This document shows, in pieces, positions 35,588 through 48,039 of a stretch of DNA of 64,000 bases. How positions within the stretch are numbered: position 1 is the stretch's first letter; each line of letters begins with the position of its first letter. Origin of the DNA: Polyodon spathula (Eukaryota > Chordata > Actinopteri > Acipenseriformes > Polyodontidae); contig NC_054537.1 in NCBI RefSeq assembly GCF_017654505.1, positions 79,460,118 to 79,524,117 on the forward strand, given 5' to 3'. The notes beneath the pieces are model-generated. The model made no database searches and had not been told where the DNA came from. It worked only from the letters and a program-made list of their open reading frames with translations. The translations under genes were made by a program, and so were the position numbers.

Positions 35588-35779
35588 ATGAAGAAAAGAA
35601 GTATACCATATCCAAGAGACGAGTGCTGCAAGGAAAGTCTGTTCCTCACTATGCCGCCATTGAACCAGAGGGGGGTGGCCTAATGATTGCATCAGACAAA
35701 CCCTTCAAATTCATCCAAGTCGATGGTAAACAAATTGAAGAGACCTTTGAGGAGACTATGGATATTGATGAAAAAAAAG
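35588..35779 (+). CDS. nudcd1: nudcd1 coding exon (fifth exon)
   Basis: The 192-bp exon encodes EEKKYTISKRRVLQGKSVPH then YAAIEPEGGGLMIASDKPF and an acidic end (EETFEETMDIDEKK). GKSVPHYAAIEP is a strong NUDCD1 signature, and the acidic linker precedes the CS domain in the family. The acceptor is TTAAACAG before 35588. The donor is AAAG|GTATGG after 35779, weaker than the other donors. It enters by completing the split Asp codon and leaves with one base, again completed as Asp in the next exon at 56238. The next intron is about 20.5 kb. Confidence 0.94.
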
Positions 35780-36156
35780 GTATGGACATTTTAGCCTTTA
35801 ACATGTCTTACTTAGAAATGAACAATACATGAATTGTTGTTTGTACACGCAATGCACTCTTTTATGAGGCCCTCCTCGGTTTTCAAGTGCATTGTAAACT
35901 GGGCTCTTTGATTCCTCTGAATAAGTGCTATGTGCACCTGAACATTATTGCTGATCAAGTCCAAATTTTTTGTGCCCGAAAATGTGATCCTTTATGAACA
36001 TACACAATTGTAGAAAAAAAAAGAAGCATATGAACAAGTAACGTTTTGATTGTCGGTGTTTTAAGTTTATCCTGGACAGTGCCAGATATCTGAATGGAAC
36101 AATATTACTGAACTGTCCGTGTCTCTGTTTATGTTGTTGAAAAATGCAAGGCCGAG

Positions 36157-36210
36157 ATTATTATTATTATTATTATTATTATTTATTATTATTATTATTA
36201 TTATTATTGT
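36157..36210. repeat. ATT microsatellite
   Basis: About 18 ATT units with one interruption. Confidence 0.9.
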
Positions 36211-37587
36211 TGTTATTACAATGTAAATGTAGGCAAATTAGGATGTTGTGTAATTGCAAAACCTTTTTTTTTTTTTTTTTTTTTTTTTGGTCAGCTACAT
36301 TTCATGTATTTTGAAAACACATAACAAAAATAACTTACACCACCCACTCGATATATTGAGGATACCGGGGTCCAAAATAAAACTGATGTAGCGGGAGACG
36401 CAGAGAAAAAAATAAGCTAACAAGTACTATACAACCACTCCTTAGGGTGTGTCAGTGTCCTGTATAAATCCTCTATGCAACCCGCTTTTTCTCGTTTCAT
36501 ATTAAAAAGCTGCACAAAATTAATTCGTACTGCAGAGGGTAATTGCTTCTTATCAACTTGTCTCTAATGAATTTCATGAGTCTTTCTCTTCTTTCTCAAA
36601 TGGACAAACCTACTGCATTGAAACAATCCATTCCCAACATAGGAGGCTTGTTGCTAGGGAGCTGACGTCACTGCCCTGTGACTTTGCTAGTGCATTGCTG
36701 CTGCAAATGAACACCTCACTGGCTAAAATAAAAACTGCTTCAGCAAGTAGATATTTAATTTGCTTTGTGTTGTTGTGCAATGCGTGTGTATATGATAACA
36801 GTGTGATCATGCTTTGTTTTTAGTTGTTTTGTATAGCTTCGTTTGTGCAGTATGAAATAAAACAAACAATAATTCCAAGTGAAATTGCCTATCAAATCTG
36901 CAACGAGAACAGCGTTCTGCAAAATTCTGCAGCAGTTTTACTTTTTCATTGTTATTTCATTGTTTGTGTTATTGAGTATAAATAAATGTCAGTTAAATTA
37001 TTATTTTTAATTAAATCGCATTACTAAAATCTGAAGAAAAAACAAACATCAAAGAAAAATAAAACATACAATAAAGAAAAGCACTGTTTTACAAATGTGT
37101 ACTAGGCTTGGAGCATTTTTGTACAAATGTAACAGGGTATTTTTAGAAATTTGTTCACCAAAATATATCCACATCAAGACAGCACATAGAAATAACTGAC
37201 AAGTGTTTGGAAACGGTGACAGGTGATGTGATTGGCTGATAAACTAGCTGTTTTGTTTCTTTGACCAAGGCCACAGTGTGAAAGTGCTGCCATCACATAC
37301 CACAAAACAAACGATAAAGTAACAATTTAAAAAAAAAAAAAAATAATGGTCTAATCCAGACAATATATAATATAGTTCACCGCCCCTTTCCTTTTTGAGC
37401 ATTCATGTTACTACACCATGTACAAAAAACTTGTATTTCTATAATTAGAATGATATCTTTCAGGACCTGCAACACAGGGTGTACAAACAAGGTCCTAATT
37501 GTTTTTCTTTGACCTTTCACATAGGAGTGCCAGAACAACGCTTCTCTTTGAACTTGCAACTAAACTATGAAACAATTTGTAAAATAT

Positions 37588-37616
37588 TATTATAATAATA
37601 ATAATAATAATAAATA
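37588..37616. repeat. TAA microsatellite
   Basis: About nine AAT/TAA units. Confidence 0.85.
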
Positions 37617-38407
37617 ATCATCATCTTACCTCACTCCTCCGTTCTTCAGTAGCCACTGTTTGTCTATCCATGGTCGTTGTTGAGGTCTTCTGCCGTTTTA
37701 AACAGAAGCTACGACGGTGAGTTATTGGAAACACCGGAATTGCATTTTGCATTTATGACCTGTCTTTTACCATTATATTCACTGCTAATTTTAGATTTAT
37801 TTCCAAAGCTCATCGATGGCCTTAGGAATGAGTGACATGTACAGTGATAGTAGGATGCAAATGTTTGAGTTTGTTACTTTGCAAAAAATTGAAAATTCTG
37901 CAAAAGAGCAAATTCTGCATTTTATTTATTTGTTTTTTTATTTTATTTTTTCGTGATCGAGGAATCCTGGAGGGACTATATTGCATCCATGGCATGCTCG
38001 GTTAAACTGTACAAATGAGGATATATCTGAATCCACAGTATAGCGAGGCCCAATTTTAGAACGAGGAATGGGTGTATTGTTTTAATATAATTTTATTGAA
38101 TTGTTCTGCAAGTACAGTAAACTATTTTAAAGGTGGGGTGCAATGATTTTAAATTTCAGAATTCACTTGAATAGTACTGTTGGTAGGTCAATAACTATCT
38201 ATGTAGTTTTTATGTACGGGTTTTTAAGGCAAAGTGTATAAAAAAAACAACTCTGAAGTTGACACCTAATGAAAAGTCCAGCTCACTCCAAGTTGTGGCT
38301 AATTTTATGAGTGATGTCACATCAGGACAAGCTCGCGACCCTGCCCGCTGCTTTCCTACATTGCCGCTCAACAAAACTACTTGCTAAAACACAAAGCACC
38401 GAGGGGA

Positions 38408-38690
38408 AAGAATACCATGGTTAACAGGTGTGTAATAAATGGTTGGTCCAACACGGCAGGGCTTTGGTATCTCTTCACACGTTTCCTAAAGAGCTGGTAC
38501 GATGCTGGCAATGGGTGAAGTTTGTGAGGACCAGGGATTGGGATGCTAAGCCCAACAGCAGCTACATCTGCAGCACCTACTTTACCAAAGACAGCTTTAT
38601 TCGTTTTAATGTTGTTCAAGATGGGTGCTGTTAAAGTTAAATTAAATAAGGATTCACTACCATCCATTTATCCGGATGGTACCTGCAGGC
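38408..38690 (+). pseudogene. THAP zinc-finger domain relic
   Basis: The plus-strand frames give MVNRCVINGWSNTAGL, then SLHTFPKELVRCWQWVKFVR, RDWDAKPNSSYICSTYFTKD and SFIRFNVV. After a frameshift they give KVKLNKDSLPSIYPDGT. This matches a THAP domain (first Cys, FP, W, FV, Cys-x2-His, F). Two of the four zinc ligands look changed: the second Cys is Trp (INGW instead of a family-type NGC), and the His of CSxHF is Tyr. There is a frameshift at about 38455 and another near 38615. THAP domains occur in host regulators and in P/Kolobok-type transposases, and I cannot tell which this was. An A run follows at 38707-38731. Confidence 0.75.
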
Positions 38691-40189
38691 AGCAGCATCT
38701 TCTAGTTAAAAAAAAAAAAAAAAAAAAAAAAATAATATTCACTGGGGCTTGAGCAGCTGTCAGGAAAAGAGGTGCAGAGGGTAAGGGCATGATCCTATCA
38801 TTTCATTATAATTATCTCTTACTGTTTGAAAATATGTATAAAGTGACGCTATTATTATATAGCCAACAACATTCCACGTACATTATTAAAGTAATGTGAT
38901 AAAATTATCGCATTGTCACGTTCTCGTATGCATTCCTGTGAAGTCGATTTTCGTCTGAACGTTCCTGCATGAGATCTTCTGCCTCCAGATTATTTAGATC
39001 GACAATCTTAAGGGCTACTTTATGGTGTTGATGTAGGCTATATCACATTCTAATGGGCTACAAGTTAAGAATAAAGTATTTACTGTATATGTAAGAATTA
39101 TGTTGATTTGCTTGGAGAAAGTTGTGCAAACCTCTGGTTCTCAGGTTTTCATAAGGCGACAGGTATTAATGTACTTGTTTTGCATATTAAATTGCAGCTG
39201 ATCTGTTGCCACAGAGATTTGATGCACTCTGTGTCTATTGCTCAGCTTTTAAAAAGCCTGCAGTGAAGAAACAAGAGACTGGCTATTTTGTACTGAGTTC
39301 CTGAGCTGGGAGAATGCACTTTTTTTGCGTCTCGAAACAAAGATGGTAGTCTGTATTCTTTTTTGTTTATTTAAAGGGTGTCAGCCAACTGAGTGACTAA
39401 GAACCTTTGCAGCAAGGCGTGGCCTACATAGACAGTGAAGGTTATCGGGTTGTGTGTGTGTAACGCTGTGTAATTGACTGTACTGTTATGTAAAGTCTGG
39501 TGTTACCTCAAGCAAGTCCTATCGCTGAACATCTTGGGATAGATATATATTTTCAAATTAAAAAACCTGAACCCCTGACACACAAAAAAGAGGAAGTGAA
39601 GAAGAGAGCATTGCAAATGTAAACTAGCTTTATTTTTTTAAATTTTTTTTAACATTGTGAAGCCAATGTAAATGAAGCACAAGACCAACATTTCGGATCT
39701 GTTTGATTTAAATGCTGAAACATCCAAACTGGTAACATTGCTTTCACTTCTGTCCTCCATCTACCGCGCTTGTTTACAACAGTGAATGTCCTGGTGTGAC
39801 GTCACGCATGAGCGCTCGTCCGGGTACATTAACGAATGTGAGTGAAACTTTCAGTACAGAAAGTTTAGCTGCACTCCGCAATGATTTTGTCATTGCACCC
39901 CACCTTTTAAACAAAAGATGATGAACGTAGTACCTGAAGCATGAAGCTGCCATGGTGGATTGAGCTGATTTGGGTTAAAAAGGCACGCTTTCCTTGATGT
40001 TTTCATATCAAGTTCTTCTATTTGTGCGCATGCAAATATTTATTTTACCTGGAAAATGCTGCATTTGTATCCCCACTATTTCTCCCTTTATTTTTATTTT
40101 TTTTTAAATAGGGAGGATCATCAAAGTGCGTTGCTAAATCTATTCGCCTGCGTATCTTGGGATATTTTGATAATTGAGCCCTAATTTTA

Positions 40190-40440
40190 ATCTTTTATAT
40201 AGCGCCTTTCATAGTGGACCACCATCACAAAGCGCTTACAAGATAAGAGACTAGGGTTTGTGGACTATGCATCAGGTGCAGAGTCACCTGGAACAACATC
40301 TCGCCCCAAAAGACGGAGCACAGGGAAGTTAAAAGTTACTTGCTCAGGGTCACACAATGAGTCAGTGGCTGAGCTGGAATTTGAACCGGGGACCTCCTGG
40401 TTATAAACCTGTTCCTTTAACCATTGGACCACACAGCCTT
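40190..40440 (-). repeat. tRNA-derived SINE, family B, intact promoter boxes
   Basis: On the minus strand the head reads GCTGTGTGGTCCAATGGTTA with an A box (TGGTCCAATGG) and a B box (GGTTCAAATTCC). The body has CAGCTCAGCCACTGACTC and GTGACCCTGAGCAAGTAAC. The tail is GTGATGGTGGTCCACTATG then AAAGGCGCTATATAAAA. It is the best-preserved copy of this family in the window. Confidence 0.85.
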
Positions 40441-41334
40441 CTCCCAAGCAGCTTTATTTTTACATCCATTTTCTGACCTGAAGATTTTAAATTTACAGAA
40501 ATCTGGGTAAGTAGTCCTTGGTCAATTTTTAACCCTTGTATTACAAATTCAAAACAACTAAGGTACCTAACAGTGCTCAGGCAGCTCCGCTTTTGGATGT
40601 GTCTGCACCTTGACTTTTCTGTGTGACTGTCAAACAGAGATCAGGAGCATAAACAACAAAGATACTGTGAAGTACAGTCAGGTAGAAAAGGGCAATAGTC
40701 ATGACGGAATACAAACAAACATCAGAATTGGTACAGCTGGTAGGCCTTGACATTTATAGCTGGAAATAACTTGGCAGTTGCAGTACACTTTGATTTAATT
40801 TGACATTTTTGGTTTCTTTTCATTAAGCGCTTGTGTTGGAGACATCATATTTGACAGGGTCGATGAAGTGTTATTGTAGAGCGGAAAACTAGTAATTGTG
40901 TGAAACCCTTCCTTCAGTCAAAACCTGTTTTCTGACAAGCTAGGCCTTTTCATCTGATTTATGTCATTTTCTTCAAGGTTCCTCTGAATCTGAAGCCTAG
41001 AGTGTTACAACATTAATAATAGATGTTGACAGTATGTATATCACTTATTTTTTTCATGAAACGCAGGTGTCTGGGCAAAACTTGCCAAAAACAACGCAGC
41101 GTATTAGAAGTCCTTCCTAATTTGTCAAGTAAATGTTGCAGTGTAGTTAAATACATGTTTCTAAAGTAACTTCTTGACCAGGATTGTTTTCTTGTAAAGT
41201 CTTAAACTGCAATCCTAATCCTACTTTTTTAACTTTTGTTACTGGACTCGGAGTTATATATTTTTCATACCAACAAAAAACACACCTTTTGTTAATTTGT
41301 TATCTGTTCCTTTCATTGCCCCTCTTCCATGCTA

Positions 41335-42325
41335 CAGTGGCCCTCAAAGGTATTCACCCCCCTTGGACTTTTCCGCATTTTTTATTTTGTTACAACATGG
41401 AATCAAAATTGATTTAATTATGAGTTTTTGCCACTGATCAACAAAGTCCATAATAACAGTGAAAAATAAAATCTACAAATTGTTCTATATTAATTACAAA
41501 TGTAAAACCGAAAATAATTGAGCAGTTGAGTATCCGGGTGAGAAGGGCACTAGTCAGGGAGGCCTCCAAGAGGCCTATGGCAACTGAGACCAAAGTAGAG
41601 CTTTTTGGCCTCAACGCGAAGCTCTGTTTGGTGCAAGCCTAACACCACACATCATCCTGAGAACACCATGTGGTGGTGGTGGCAGCATCATGCTATGGGG
41701 ATGCTTCACAAGCTTTCCAGGCCCTGACGCAGAGAAGATAGAAGGCAAAATGGATGCAGCAAAGTACAGAGAAATCCTGGAGGAAAACCTGCTGAAGTCT
41801 GCAAGAGACCTGTGACTTGAGAGAAGATTCATCTTGCAGCAGGACAATGACCCCAAACATACAGCCAAAGCTACACTGGAGTGGCTTAAAAACAAAAAGG
41901 TCAATGTCCTGGAGTGGCCCATTCAAAGCCCGGACCTCAATCAGATTGAGAATATGTAGAAAGAGTTGAAAATTGCTGTTCACCAAAGGTACCCATCCAA
42001 CTTGACGGAGCTTGAGCAATTTTGCAAAGAACAGCTAGAGACATATTCAAATAGACTCAATAGACTGTAATTGCAGCCAAAGATGGCTCTACCAAATATT
42101 GACTCAAGGGGGTGAATATTTATGCAATCAATTATTTTCTATTTTGTATTTGTAATTAATTTAGAACAATTTGTAGATTTTTATTTTTCACTTTGACATT
42201 ATGGACTTTTTTTGTGTTGATCAGTGGCAAAAACTCCTCATTTTAAATCTATTTCGATTCCATGTTGTAGCACAATAAAATGTGGGGAAAAGCCCAAGGG
42301 GGGTGAATACTTTTGAGAGCCACTG
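41335..42325 (+). mobile_element. Tc1-like deletion derivative (same family as 885-2138)
   Basis: Both terminal inverted repeats are present (CAGTGGCCCTCAAAGGTATT at the left; the right end reads CAGTGGCTCTCAAAAGTATT on the minus strand). They are bounded by the TA target duplication at 41333-41334 and 42326-42327. Two internal deletions remove most of the N-terminal coding part, around 41520 and 41588. The remaining transposase has an intact [11 protein letters not shown] with its Asp but a stop in the NQIENM* motif. At 991 bp with both ends, it could have moved with helper transposase. Confidence 0.92.
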
Positions 42326-43241
42326 TATTTCTCTGTCCATCATCTTTCCCGATAGTGGAAACCTTGTGGGAAATTTCTATTCCTTGTCATCGTAGTTACC
42401 TTGGAAATTGTGATGTTGTTTTAATACACAAGCTAAATACTACATGTTATAAGCCAAGACTGCAAGAGGCAATACTGACAATTTTATATATATTGCTTCT
42501 GCTATACTTCCCTCAAACATCTACAGTTAAAAATACATTTACAGCAACTGTAGGCAAGCTGTTATGCAATATAACAATGTGTGAGGCTTATATTGGGTCA
42601 GTGGATTGAGAAGTTATAATTAATCAAATTAATAAATAAATGCCCCTGAGACTGTAACAAAGCAAGAACCGAGGCGTGAGACAACCCAAACTTTTGATTT
42701 GAACAAGGTATGGAAAGATGACCAATAATTATGCTAATCACAGGCAGGGTGAGTGCCATTTTAAAAATATGCTTGCAGTTATAAAAGCATCCTTCTAATA
42801 TTGCTCAGTCATAGATAGGGATTCGTTCAGCTGTTAAGTTGTATCAGGGTTAATGGCTAATGGTTAATCTGCATTTACATAGAGCTCACACCTTACTGTA
42901 GTCCTGTGCTGCTTTTTTTTTTTTTTAAACCATTGTTGCATTACAAGCTCATTACTTTGAGGAACTGTTTTTTCACCACATGTAATATTAATAATCAGAT
43001 TTGCACTTCGTCATTATATTGAAATGCATTCAAGTGAAGAAAAGGCGAGATTAGGATACTAAGCAGGCGCTAACAATATAATGTGATGCAAGGATATTGC
43101 CTTGTACTTAGGCAATTACTGACCCTCCAAAAACTTTACATCTCTAATTACATGGTGCAAACCATTGTAGAAGTGAGTAACTAAGAGCTGTATAAAAGCA
43201 CACACCTGCAGAGACCTATCATTGGCTTCTGGAAGGCTGCT

Positions 43242-43535
43242 GTGGTACACATTTTGATGTTGCGACAATTAGCTCTTGTTAAGGAGAGGCAGAAACACAT
43301 TCCCAGGGTCACTTTGTTTGGGATGCTAGAGGATGTGGTGCTAAAGCGTTATCGTCTCACTCTGCAGGTTATCCTAGACCTAATAGCTGAATTGAGGGTT
43401 GAGCTAAACCCCAGCGTCAATCTAGGGACCGCAATCTCTGCACTACTTAGCCTCTGGTTCCTTTCAGACCACAGTTTGAATGTCTGGAAGGATAGCCCAG
43501 TCCACCTTTTCGAGCGTGCTAGGCAAATTTCTTTA
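43242..43535 (+). pseudogene. Harbinger (HARBI1-like) transposase N-terminal relic
   Basis: The reading VVLKRYRLTLQVILDLIAEL then RVELNPSVNLGTAISALLSL matches the start of HARBI1-like transposases (RRYRLP..I..L...LRP.L.P...R....S). The usual LRFLATGSFQ step is replaced by WFLSDHSLNV. The DDE domain is absent, so only the N-terminus remains. Confidence 0.65.
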
Positions 43536-43899
43536 TCATGCTGAAAAGGGCAGGCCAAAACAAATAATTTACTAAGGATACCAGCATAACTGATGTTCCA
43601 AACAACTCCTCAGCTCTAAGGACTCTCGGCTCCTTCTCAAAAAAACGTTTCTTTTCCATGCGCCAAAGGCGCCTTTGCTGCCCTTCCTCTAACATTTTAT
43701 TATTATTATTATTATTTTGTTTGTTTTGTATTTTTGTGCTCCACAAATGACATACAGCACCTACTGCTCTCTGTACTCTTAACTTCGTCATCTCTGGGCT
43801 GCAAGATGGCTATATAGACCGATCATTGAATCCCTCGTTATCATAATTGTGGATCATTATTTGTTCGTGTTGAATAATTTGCATTGCTTTTAAGCTTAC

Positions 43900-44240
43900 A
43901 TATGGCGCTGTGCAAAATACATTGCCTGGCCGCAGTGCAATTATTTGCACTGCATCTGTACTTGCATTATCCCAATATGTGCAATTCACTACATATAATA
44001 TACAATTCTTTCGGCTCTTCTGTCAGATTTTGAAATGGTCCATAATACCTTCAAACTTGAGTAGCCTATGTCTTAAATCCTTTCGGATTTCCTGGGTCAC
44101 TGAAAATGCGTCAGCCACTTTCCCCAACTCTGTGCTAATTTCCCATTTTATCAAGGTTATTAATGTATGTATTACACTCCGAATTTATGTGGATGATGTC
44201 CCCTGAAGTAGGCGGGGCTAAAACTAGAAGATTTGTGGAA
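43900..44240 (-). pseudogene. possible Harbinger Myb-like partner relic
   Basis: The minus strand near 44040-44160 reads EISTELGKVADAFSVTQEIR then KDLRHRLLKFEGIMDHFKI, a helical, charged segment. Harbinger elements carry a second, Myb-like gene usually in opposite orientation, and this lies about 500 bp downstream of the transposase relic. Assignment rests on position as much as on sequence. Confidence 0.35.
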
Positions 44241-44482
44241 TTGCATGTCTGGCCCTGATTTTCACTCAGTGACCATATGGGGTTTTAATGTGTATTAGGC
44301 TAATATAATGGCTGCTTATTGAATCTGCAACCTCAAAAATGCAAAAACACATTTTCAAAAAACTGGTAAGTGATATTCAGTTTCTCTGAGGGGGGGGGGG
44401 GGATAAAATGCATGGCCCTTTTAAACAATACACACAACTTGTAAGAACTTACGGAACATATCTTTGCCATAAAATAACTTCT

Positions 44483-44902
44483 TTAACCGTTATGCGCCCC
44501 TATCCTGATTGTTTTAACAGATTTATTCACATGTCATAAATCAAATGGAAATATGTTCGCAGGGACAGAAAAATATTATTTTATGAGCATCCTAATAAGA
44601 ATGTACTCCCTTCTGGAACATTGCTGTTGCTCTGGTTGAAATGAATGGCTTGTGGGAACAAAAAATATAAATGTTTTAGGAGGGAGACTTGAGGTAAAAT
44701 GCTCGTAAGAGAAACCGTTAAAGTTGATATGTATTTTCATCTGATTTTTATGACCCATGATTATCTATAAAAATATCACAACAGTTTTATGCTGAAATGT
44801 CTCTGCAATAGGGACAAGATACAGCAAAAGTAAAGCAATACTATTGTAAACACTGCAGGGACTTTTGTTTACACTTTGCACTATCTGTCTTAATGGGGTT
44901 AA
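44483..44902. mobile_element. candidate TTAA-bounded MITE
   Basis: It opens TTAACCGTTATGCGCCCC and closes GTCTTAATGGGGTTAA. The left end resembles the start at 22129 (TTAACC..TTA.GC.CCCC). Terminal match between its own two ends is weak, so this is only a candidate. Confidence 0.22.
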
Positions 44903-45495
44903 ACATTCATTTGCCTAGGAGAGAGCTTTTTTTCTTTTTTTTTTTTTTTTTTTTTTTTAAATGTACTAGGAGTCCTGCCAAGAATGAAATTACAATTTGT
45001 ATGGATAGAAGCAACTGCAGGCAGTTTTTGCCAGAAATCATTAGCTTTTATGTTAACTGTCTTGCAATCAGTTTTATTTTTTAGAAACTGGTATTGATTT
45101 GTGACATGGTAGACTTTTCATGCAATTTACATATAGTTTGGTAAATTTATATTGATTGTATCTTTCAAATTCATTCTAGTTTACTATCAAATCCATTCTT
45201 TGAGCATCCATCTAAGATGTACCCCCTGCTGATTTTAGAGACATGAAATGTATCTTTAATATGGAACAGGTATATAGAAGACGAATGTCTCCTATGGCAA
45301 CAGGTGTTTTGGATTGGCAAGGTTGCATTGTTACTGTAAGTGGCAACATTAAACGTGTGTCAGATAATCAGGTTTGGTCTAATTTGATCTGCCGGTGTTT
45401 AAGGCTGGGTAACTCATTCAGCACAAAGTAACTTAACAGAAAGATTACGTTAAGCTTACTGTTTAAGAAAAAAGAGGTGTAGCTAAGTTTGTAAG

Positions 45496-45750
<255 letters not shown>

Positions 45751-45828
45751 ATAGACGTGGGCTGGTCACGAATGGTAAATATGTGGGTCCTAGCATATTA
45801 TGGTATACAGTACCGGGGCACTGGAAAG

Positions 45829-46380
45829 TGCCGGATTGAGCAGGGAAAGACTACATCTCCCAAGAGAAAATGTGGGAGTTGTAGTTAATAGGGCCTACAA
45901 AAATGGCAGCCACCAAAGAAACTACAAGGGCCAGGAGTACATAAGGTTTAATTGAAATGTAAACCAGCACAGCTGCAGGTGTTTAAGAGGTGTTAGTTTT
46001 GTAAGTGGCTGGGCTGGTTGACAATAAAAGGAAATTATCTCCTTTGTTCAGGGTCAAGCTGGGGGAGGCTTATGGTGGTTGCAGTTAGACTGTGGAGAAA
46101 GAAGTTAAGGAAAAGACAAAAAAAATACAGAGGAACAGGTTTAAAACTGGTAAGTAGCTTAGCTACCAAGTGTATAAAATAGATACAGGGAAGGGGGAGA
46201 GAGAGTGAAGTCAGATCTCCTAACAGACATAGGTATTGTTTAGGTTTGTTTTGGTTGGTACAAATAAATACAGACACTGTACTGTTTTATTTCATTTCTA
46301 TGGTCCTGCGATTCTATCTTACACTAAAGAAGACAGTGGAAACAGTCCTGCAAGTGGCAGACTTACCCTGGTGTGTCACA
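45829..46380 (+). repeat. 5' LTR of the Gmr1-like element
   Basis: 552 bp aligned to 49427-49885, sharing GGATTGAGCAGGGAAAGACT, GGTTGACAATAAAAGGAAAT, AACAGGTTTAAAACTGGTAA and CTTACC.. GGTGTGTCACA. It carries about 90 bp (roughly 45866-45968) that the 3' copy lacks. AATAAA at 46265-46270 is a plausible polyadenylation signal. Confidence 0.88.
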
Positions 46381-46436
46381 TATGGTGGAGAATGTGGGCA
46401 GTCCTCTCCACTGATAAATAGCGCAAAGACAGCAAC

Positions 46437-47510
46437 ATGGAAGCGGTGGTACAAAGCCTCCTACAAGCAGTGATGTCTCGGCAAGAGGCAACCCAAGCTC
46501 AGCAAGAAGCGACCTGGGTGCAGCAGGAGACCAACCTCTTATTTTTGGAGGAGCAAAGAAACACTTCCCAAGCACTGCGACAAGAGATACATGAGTTGGA
46601 TCAAAAAAATCCTAGCTCTCGGTACTAGAGAACCCCCTCACTCCCTACCTATCAGGGCTAACAAGTTCATCCAGAAAATGACAGAACAGGATGACGTGGA
46701 GGCATTTATCAAAACTTTTGAATGCATTGCAGAACGGGAAAAGTGGCTACAGGACCAATGGGCCGGGATTATCGTTTCGTTCTTAGTGGGAGATGCACAG
46801 AAGGCATATTACGATATGGAACCCGAACAAGCAGATGATTTCACCTTGTTAAAAGCGGAGATCTTGGCCCGGTTCTGAGTGACCTCAGCGGTACGAGCCC
46901 AGAGGTTTCATGGGTGGGCTTACTAGTTCAACAGAGCACCATGGTCACAAATGTATGACTTCATACATCTTTCCAGGAAATGGCTAAATGTAGCCTGACT
47001 GCTATTGTGGAACAAGTGGTCATGGACCACTTTCTTCGTGAATTACCCTCCAACATCGGACGATGGGTCGGACAGGGAGATCAGACAGCTGCAGACCAGC
47101 TTGTTGCGTTGGTGGAGCAATACCTCGCAGCAGGAGACCTTGTGAAACCAATCGGAGTAGACCAGGGCCTCCAGAAGAGAGACACCACATATACCGGTAA
47201 GACTGTTTCAAGTAAAAGGGGGGCAGAAGGGCAGCTGCATGCTGCGAAGGGACTGGACAGTAATAGTGAAAAAACATTCTGGCTGTCAAAGTCAGACGGG
47301 GGTACTAGACCAAAATCGAGACTGATACAACCACATATAATTTGTTTTAAATGTCAAGGTTCAGGTCATATTGCTGTAAATTGCCCATTAAATGTTGAAC
47401 CCATGCAATGTAATGTGGGGGAGGGACTGTATACATGCACAGTGGTGTCGGTGCTGACAAGGGGTCAGGCCGGAAGGAAACCCCTGTTGCAGTGTAAATG
47501 TAGGAGGTAA
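46437..47510 (+). pseudogene. gag of the Gmr1-like element (SCAN-like capsid, CCHC knuckle)
   Basis: An N-terminal Gln/Glu-rich coiled stretch (MEAVVQSLLQAVMSRQEATQ) is followed after a frameshift by the capsid: EAFIKTFECIAEREKW, DAQKAYYDMEPEQADDFTLL and KAEILARF. A second frame then reads VVMDHFLRELPSNIGRWVGQ and LVALVEQYL, the helical pattern also found in SCAN domains. The nucleocapsid has one complete zinc knuckle, CFKCQGSGHIAVNC (C-x2-C-x4-H-x4-C, about 47342-47383). Stops at about 46626 and 46878 and changes of frame make it a pseudogene. Confidence 0.82.
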
Positions 47511-47830
47511 TAATGTAGTAGCTTTGCTTGATTCAGGAAGTATGGTTACATTGGTCTCGACAGATTTAGTGAGACCCACACAATTGATTAAGTCTAGGGA
47601 CCTTGGGATTACCTGTATACATGGTGACACCCAGTTATACCCCAGCGCCATGGTACCGTTCGAGACGGCCATACAATCTGTGCGATTGGCAAGCAGCGGT
47701 AGTACCTGTAATGCCATATGAGGTAATCATGGGGCGAGACTTTCCATTGTTTGAACAACTTTGGAACAAAAAGGGCCTATTGGCTTCGCCCAATAATTCA
47801 CAAGAGGCTGACATTGAACCTCAAGAGTGA
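47511..47830 (+). pseudogene. aspartic protease relic of the Gmr1-like element
   Basis: VVALLDSGSMVTLVSTDLVR (about 47515-47574) carries an LDSGS active-site motif (retroviral-type D-S/T-G). YEVIMGRDFPLFEQLW (about 47719-47766) is the usual C-terminal protease GxDxL region. A frameshift near 47600 separates them. Confidence 0.8.
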
Positions 47831-48039
47831 AGAATTGGCAATGTTATTACCTAATTTTGAGCCTGACCGGGCCAGTACAGGAACGATGCCACCGGTGGTT
47901 ATGGTGGGGAATCAACCAAGACCGGAAGTTCCTGGTTCCTTAGGTACAGGGGATGGCAGCAGAGGACAGGAGTTTCCAGTACATGGTGTAAACCCTGCTA
48001 ATTTTGGCACAGTACAATTACAGGACCCTACGTTAGCAA

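Noticed and set aside
36157..36210. CRISPR-like or satellite array
   Set aside because: It is a plain ATT microsatellite.
40190..40440. tRNA gene
   Set aside because: A and B boxes are present, but the sequence cannot form a tRNA cloverleaf and continues as a SINE body and tail.
43242..43544. Additional host gene exon
   Set aside because: The translation fits a Harbinger transposase start, and there is no acceptor/donor pair in frame.
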